Source of the DNA: Nitrospira sp.
Lineage (GTDB): Bacteria > Nitrospirota > Nitrospiria > Nitrospirales > Nitrospiraceae
Length of the DNA: 18,214 nt
NCBI GenBank assembly: GCA_030456405.1
Contig: JAKDNQ010000021.1
Coordinates: forward strand, 1 to 18,214
Direction: 5' to 3'
Shown here: positions 14,247 to 18,214 of the stretch, piece by piece
How positions within the stretch are numbered: the first letter of the stretch is position 1
Layout: every line of letters begins with the position of its first letter
Program-made: the position numbers and the translations under genes
The notes under the pieces: generated by a model
Database searches by the model: none
The model's input: the letters and a program-made list of their open reading frames with translations, nothing else
Told to the model about the DNA's origin: nothing

Positions 14247-14909
14247 TCATCGCTCTGCCGCCGTGTGCCGGATAATCTTGCCTTCCACCAAATACACGAC
14301 GAGCTCAGCGATGTTCGTCGCGTGGTCGGCGATTCGCTCATAATACTTGCCGATAAACATGAGGCGGGCCGCGCGCGCGATGGTTTTTGAATCTTCCAGC
14401 ATGAACGAGAGAAGTTCTCTGAACAGTTGCTCCGTGAGGCCATCGACAAAGCCGTCGTCCCGACAAACCTTTCGCGCCAATTCGGCATCGCGATTCACGA
14501 AGGCATCCAGACACTCTTTGACCATCCGGCTCGTCCACTCAGCCATTCTTGGAATATCGAGATAGGGTTTGAGCTGAGGTTCTTCGTTCAGCTCGATCGC
14601 CCGCTCCGCGATGTTTTCAGCCAGATCGCTCATCCGTTCGAGTTCGGTGGAGATCTTCATGCTCGTCGTGATAAATCGGAGATCGCCGGCCGTCGGATGA
14701 CGGAGGGCGAGGAGGCGGAGGCACTCCCCGTCGATTTCGATATCCAGCATATTGATCAGCAGGTCATTTTCGACGACTCGAATCGCCAAGTCTGCATTGC
14801 GCTCAGTCAACGCTTGCAAGACGTCCTGTAATTGAGATTCGACTGAGCCGCCCATCAGTAAGAGCTTCTTTTTGAGATCGTTCAGCTCGACATCGAGATG
14901 TCGTTCCAT
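14247..14909 (-). CDS. phoU: PhoU-family phosphate regulator
   Basis: 220 residues, the usual PhoU length, with two three-helix bundles. The first contains MERHLDVELNDLKKKLLLMG, then ITTSMKISTELERMSDLAENIAERA, with the metal-binding E/DxxxD-type motif near residues 90-105. The second contains MLEDSKTIARAARLMFIGKY and YYERIADHATNIAELVVYLVEG. In well-studied bacteria PhoU links the Pst phosphate transporter to the PhoR/PhoB system and restrains phosphate uptake. Here it follows ppk and a CorA-like gene, 58 bases after the latter, so the operon joins polyphosphate synthesis with phosphate signalling. A truncated second copy lies at 9121-9490. Confidence 0.95.
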   Translation of the reverse strand: MERHLDVELNDLKKKLLLMGGSVESQLQDVLQALTERNADLAIRVVENDLLINMLDIEIDGECLRLLALRHPTAGDLRFITTSMKISTELERMSDLAENIAERAIELNEEPQLKPYLDIPRMAEWTSRMVKECLDAFVNRDAELARKVCRDDGFVDGLTEQLFRELLSFMLEDSKTIARAARLMFIGKYYERIADHATNIAELVVYLVEGKIIRHTAAER

Positions 14910-14967
14910 CGCGGCCTCAGGGTGAAAGTCAGCGAAACCGGTCGGTCACCTACAATTCTGCATCGTA

Positions 14968-16668
14968 TCAACGCAGGCGTTCGTGTTTGGTTCTCCATAC
15001 GTCAAGGAATGCTGCAAACTTGGCTCTCACCAGGACGCGCTCGTCGGATACCTTTTCTAGAAACTCTGACAAACGCCGCGATTTCAGAACCGCATAGATA
15101 GTCACGGCTATCGTGATGACCAGGACGAGCAGGAAAATGAAGAGCTTTCTCACGAACGGACTATCGGCCTCGGCGATCACATTCATGCCAAGAAAGCCTG
15201 TCGCTGCCATGCCGATCAAACCAACCGTGGTGACGACAGTAAGGCGCACCATCGTCTCTCCCTGCCGGCGCAGCACGTCACTGTCGAGATACTGACTCAT
15301 ATCCTCAATGGCTTCCCGGACCTCGGCGTATAATTGGGCCGTTCCAAGGTGCCTATTCGTTACGTGAAACAGTTCTTTCACTTGGGTGTGTTCCGACACA
15401 TCGTGGAACCAGTACCGATGGGTGAAACGCAGGAACACGCCGAGGAGCTGTCGAGTTACGCGCTGGAAATTCCTGACTGATTCCAGGCTGCCGGGGTCCA
15501 GCCGGTTCAGCGCATCGACGAGGCGGTCGGACAACATGAGCATTGAGGCCTTATGAAAGTGGGAGATCAGAAAGAGCATGAAATACTCGTGTCGGAACTG
15601 TTCGAGACCCGTCTTCCGGGTGACCAAAAACCGCTCGCTGCGGTCGCTCACCTCCGTGAACACGCGCCCGCTGCAGATGAAGCGGGTCCCCGGACGCTCG
15701 CAGTCCTTTTCGTCCCAATAGCGGTCATAGAAGTAGCGATCTTCGAAATCGCACAGGTGCTGTTCGGAATAGGGCAGAGAGTCCAACGGCTCCGGCGCGG
15801 CGGCGAGCCCGAGCCGTATGAAGTTCCCGCGGGTCAGCGCGGCAGGATTGTCCATCGTCAGATAGGCCATCAACGGTAATAGATGGGACTCGATCTGCCG
15901 ATAGCGGATGAGGCCGGGCTTGCCTGAATGGTGGAGCACCAGCGGTTCGAACAGAAATTCCCAGTGAGAGGCAATGCATGGCGCTCGGTACCGGCAAGCG
16001 AAAGACAAGTATTTTTCCTTGTTCTCGTAGTCGGAGACGGCCAGCACCGTGCCATCCTGGGCGAGCCATTCTGCCTTTTTCAGACAGTGACCACCGTGTC
16101 CTTCAGGTTCCCAATACGTGGGATACCCTCTGGCAAAACGAAGCATGGTGTCCTCTACACAGGTCAGCGGGAGATCGTCGGCAAAGATCTCCATGGCAAG
16201 GATGACGATGTCGATGTCGTAGAAAAAATATAAATCCACATGCGCCACCTCGAAGGTGATCGGTACAGCTCTGGGATCGGGGTAGGTCATCCGCACCCTT
16301 GCCACATCGGTGCGGCGGAACACGCGAATGGGCGATTCTTGGTTGACGCCGGTCCCGCGGCCTGCGCCCTCGCCGTAGAGAAATCGCTGGACGGAGGGGA
16401 GGAAGGTGATGAATTCGCTGTAGTGCCGTTCCTGAAACAGGGACGGGTCGCCGGTAAATTCGTCCTCCACCTCTCGCCAGAGGTTGTTGAGGTTCTGTGT
16501 CTGAATAAAGTCGCAGTGCTTCTGGATCGGTATATCATCGCGGATCGGCATCAGCTGCAGAGGCCAGAGCACAATCTGTCTGAAATGTCGGACGATTAGG
16601 CCGGGATCGGAAGAAATCGGGTCGTGCATGCTCACTGCGCTAGGTTGTGAATGGTGGCTACTGTTCAT
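14968..16668 (-). CDS. CorA-like two-TM protein with a large unassigned N-terminal domain
   Basis: 566 residues. The C-terminal end has CorA topology: a first membrane helix (about 475-496) that ends in FLGMN, the CorA-family GMN signature at about 494-496, then a short acidic loop (VIAEADSPFVRK) and a second helix (about 509-528), with a basic tail. A long helical stretch precedes the first helix (about 400-472). The first about 390 residues have no CorA pattern that I recognise. They are rich in aromatic and acidic residues, including IVLWPLQLMPIRDD, YPDPRAVPITFEVAHVDLYF and WDEKDCERPGTRFICSGRVF. It starts 16 bases after the ppk stop, and that TAA overlaps its AAGGGG ribosome site. Role: probably a Mg2+ (or related divalent) channel or a derived membrane sensor tied to polyphosphate metabolism. 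Confidence 0.75.
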   Translation of the reverse strand: MNSSHHSQPSAVSMHDPISSDPGLIVRHFRQIVLWPLQLMPIRDDIPIQKHCDFIQTQNLNNLWREVEDEFTGDPSLFQERHYSEFITFLPSVQRFLYGEGAGRGTGVNQESPIRVFRRTDVARVRMTYPDPRAVPITFEVAHVDLYFFYDIDIVILAMEIFADDLPLTCVEDTMLRFARGYPTYWEPEGHGGHCLKKAEWLAQDGTVLAVSDYENKEKYLSFACRYRAPCIASHWEFLFEPLVLHHSGKPGLIRYRQIESHLLPLMAYLTMDNPAALTRGNFIRLGLAAAPEPLDSLPYSEQHLCDFEDRYFYDRYWDEKDCERPGTRFICSGRVFTEVSDRSERFLVTRKTGLEQFRHEYFMLFLISHFHKASMLMLSDRLVDALNRLDPGSLESVRNFQRVTRQLLGVFLRFTHRYWFHDVSEHTQVKELFHVTNRHLGTAQLYAEVREAIEDMSQYLDSDVLRRQGETMVRLTVVTTVGLIGMAATGFLGMNVIAEADSPFVRKLFIFLLVLVITIAVTIYAVLKSRRLSEFLEKVSDERVLVRAKFAAFLDVWRTKHERLR

Positions 16669-16684
16669 GAAACTGCTCGGCCCC

Positions 16685-18214
16685 TTACGCTCGAGATTTC
16701 CAGTGAGTCAACAACCATTCCTGAGAATTCACAGCTGCTTCACCATTTGCCGGCTGTATGCGTTCATAGGTCCCGTCAGCAAGTAACCGTCTTGCTTGTA
16801 CGTTGTCCCGCAGCCCGACCGCGAGAATGTCATTGGCGATGACCTCGCGCCAGCGAGGGTCTTCCACAGGGAATATCACTTCCACCCTGTGATCCAGGTT
16901 GCGCGGCATCAGATCAGCGCTCCCAATCAACACCTCGTTCTGCCCACCGTGACGAAAATAATAGATCCGCGCGTGTTCCAGAAAACGCCCCACCACCGAG
17001 GTGACGGTGATGGTCTCGCTAAGACCCTGGACGCCTGGTTTCAGACAACAAATACCCCGCACCTGAAGATCGATCCGGACTCCTGCTTGCGACGCTCGGT
17101 ACAGGGCCTGGATGCACCGCATATCGACCAACGCGTTCATCTTGAAGGCGATATAGCCATCATTGTGATCACGATGGCGGCATGTCTCGCGCTCGATCCG
17201 ATCGAGCAGTTGTTGTCTGAGCGCCAGCGGCGCCACCAGCAGTTTCGAATAGGAGTGCATGCGGGAATACCCGGTCAGTGAGTTGAATAGATCGGACACA
17301 TCGCGGCTGATGGCGGGATCGCACGTGAAATAGCTCAGATCGGTATAGATACGGCTCGTGACGACGTTGTAGTTTCCGGTGCCGAGATGGACATAGCGAC
17401 GGATTCCCTCGGGTTCGCGCCGGACAATGAGACAGACCTTCGCGTGCGTCTTGAGCCCGCGCACACCGTACACAACATGTACCCCTTCATCTTCAAGTTT
17501 CCGGGCCCATTCGATATTGTTCTCCTCATCGAATCGAGCTTTGAGCTCAACCAACACGGCAACTTGCTTGCCGTTGACGCGCGCTTCCATCAGCGCATCG
17601 ACAATGGGCGATTTCAGGTTGACTCGATAGAGGGTCTGTTTAATGGCGAGGACGTCTGGATCGTTTGCGGCTTCTCGGAGAAACTCCACGACCGGCATGA
17701 AGCTGTCATAGGGATGATACAAGAGCAGATCCTGTTGACGGATAGCAGCCAAGAGGCTGCCTGATTTGCTCACGCAGGAAGGCACGGCCGGAACAAACGG
17801 CAAATCTTTTAGATCAGGGCGCTCGAGGGCATACAGCTCACGAATCCCGGCCATGCCGATCGGGCTGTTTCCTGCATAGACGAGATACAACGGTAGCTGG
17901 AGGTGCCCTGTCAGAATCTCGCGGATATGGCCTGGAGTCTCCGCACCCAACTCCAAACGAACGGCCGACGTGAAATTCCGCTGATCGAGTTGCTCCTCCA
18001 CCGCCGCGATAAGATCGGATGCTTCATCTTCCTCGATAGCGACATCTGCATCTCGCGTGATACGGAATGGGTACGATGCAATAACGTCCAAGCCGGGGAA
18101 GAGATCATCCAGATTGTGCGTGATGACCTCCTCCAGCCAGACAAATTGCTGCACGTTGACCGCCCCGCCCAATCTCATCTGCTGTAGCGCGACATCCCCG
18201 TCGGTGGGGATGGG
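16685..18214 (-). CDS. ppk1: Polyphosphate kinase 1, 5' end beyond the window
   Basis: The visible 509 codons are the middle and C-terminal part of PPK1, which reversibly makes polyphosphate from ATP. The frame is open through the window edge (PIPTDGDVALQQ before the first Met at 18178), so the true start lies outside. Counting from that Met, the autophosphorylated histidine is about residue 245 in LKTHAKVCLIVRREPEG, followed by RRYVHLGTGNYN, and the second catalytic histidine is about 402 in FLEHARIYYF. YHPYDSF and ADLMPRNLDHRVE are also typical of PPK1. It is the first visible gene of the ppk-corA-like-phoU operon. No truncation or frameshift is seen in the visible part. Confidence 0.97.
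   Translation of the reverse strand, partial: PIPTDGDVALQQMRLGGAVNVQQFVWLEEVITHNLDDLFPGLDVIASYPFRITRDADVAIEEDEASDLIAAVEEQLDQRNFTSAVRLELGAETPGHIREILTGHLQLPLYLVYAGNSPIGMAGIRELYALERPDLKDLPFVPAVPSCVSKSGSLLAAIRQQDLLLYHPYDSFMPVVEFLREAANDPDVLAIKQTLYRVNLKSPIVDALMEARVNGKQVAVLVELKARFDEENNIEWARKLEDEGVHVVYGVRGLKTHAKVCLIVRREPEGIRRYVHLGTGNYNVVTSRIYTDLSYFTCDPAISRDVSDLFNSLTGYSRMHSYSKLLVAPLALRQQLLDRIERETCRHRDHNDGYIAFKMNALVDMRCIQALYRASQAGVRIDLQVRGICCLKPGVQGLSETITVTSVVGRFLEHARIYYFRHGGQNEVLIGSADLMPRNLDHRVEVIFPVEDPRWREVIANDILAVGLRDNVQARRLLADGTYERIQPANGEAAVNSQEWLLTHWKSRA

Noticed and set aside
16685..18178. PPK as a short complete protein starting at Met 18178
   Set aside because: The frame stays open to the window edge and the N-terminal PPK domains are missing, so it is cut by the window and not truncated in nature.
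1..18214. CRISPR array, tRNA, rRNA or insertion sequence
   Set aside because: I saw no regularly spaced identical repeats with spacers, no tRNA cloverleaf or rRNA sequence, and no transposase-like protein.

Overview
The window looks like a chromosomal segment of a Nitrospira-type bacterium (phylum Nitrospirota). This rests on moderately GC-rich DNA, a diderm envelope gene set, the HMA_2 / DUF5132 / P-type ATPase cluster, and a dispersed palindromic element whose arms read CAGGATGCTGAAAAAG...CCGCCAGC, which I associate with Nitrospira genomes from memory. The taxonomy is inference; no rRNA or marker gene is present.

Left part (about 1-8.5 kb), cell-surface genes. A palindromic repeat (25-146) directly abuts the stop codon of a filamentous-haemagglutinin-type exoprotein (TpsA, minus strand). 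TpsA lies 25 bases behind its dedicated outer-membrane transporter (TpsB, minus strand). Divergently transcribed is an orphan GspC-like type II secretion inner-membrane protein. It is followed by a secreted outer-membrane beta-barrel protein that I place on a TTG start. The stretch from 8525 to 9117 has no intact gene: it holds a half copy of the palindromic element, seven degenerate 9-bp tandem repeats, a possible gene remnant and a long imperfect hairpin.

Middle part (about 9.1-14.0 kb), a metal-ATPase-like island bracketed by two copies of phoU sequence in the same orientation. The left copy (9121-9490) is truncated and frameshifted; the right copy (14247-14909) is intact. Between them are a small HMA_2 protein (plus strand), a minus-strand operon of DUF5132 protein, HMA_2 membrane protein and P1B-like ATPase, and a divergent gene for a PhoB/OmpR-type DNA-binding domain without a receiver. 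All three HMA-like domains lack CxxC, and the ATPase has D-Y-G-T-G where P1B pumps normally have CPC.

Right part (about 14.2-18.2 kb), a polyphosphate/phosphate operon on the minus strand: ppk1 (its 5' end lies beyond the window), a CorA-like two-TM protein with a GMN motif and a very large unassigned N-terminal domain, then phoU.

The most interesting pattern is regulatory. In four intergenic regions (6440-6479, 7603-7642, 9698-9737, 13509-13548) I see four 7-mers resembling nnKTWAY repeated every 11 bp. This is the geometry and nearly the sequence of enterobacterial Pho boxes (CTGTNAY units, 11-bp period). Two arrays sit about 10 bp ahead of a plausible -10 hexamer, as in class II Pho promoters. 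They precede gspC/tpsB, the barrel gene, the small HMA_2 gene, and the divergent regulator/DUF5132 operon. With ppk and phoU next door, the window may be a phosphate-responsive locus joining surface secretion, an atypical P-type ATPase system and polyphosphate metabolism, possibly controlled by the receiver-less winged-helix protein it encodes. That link is inference.
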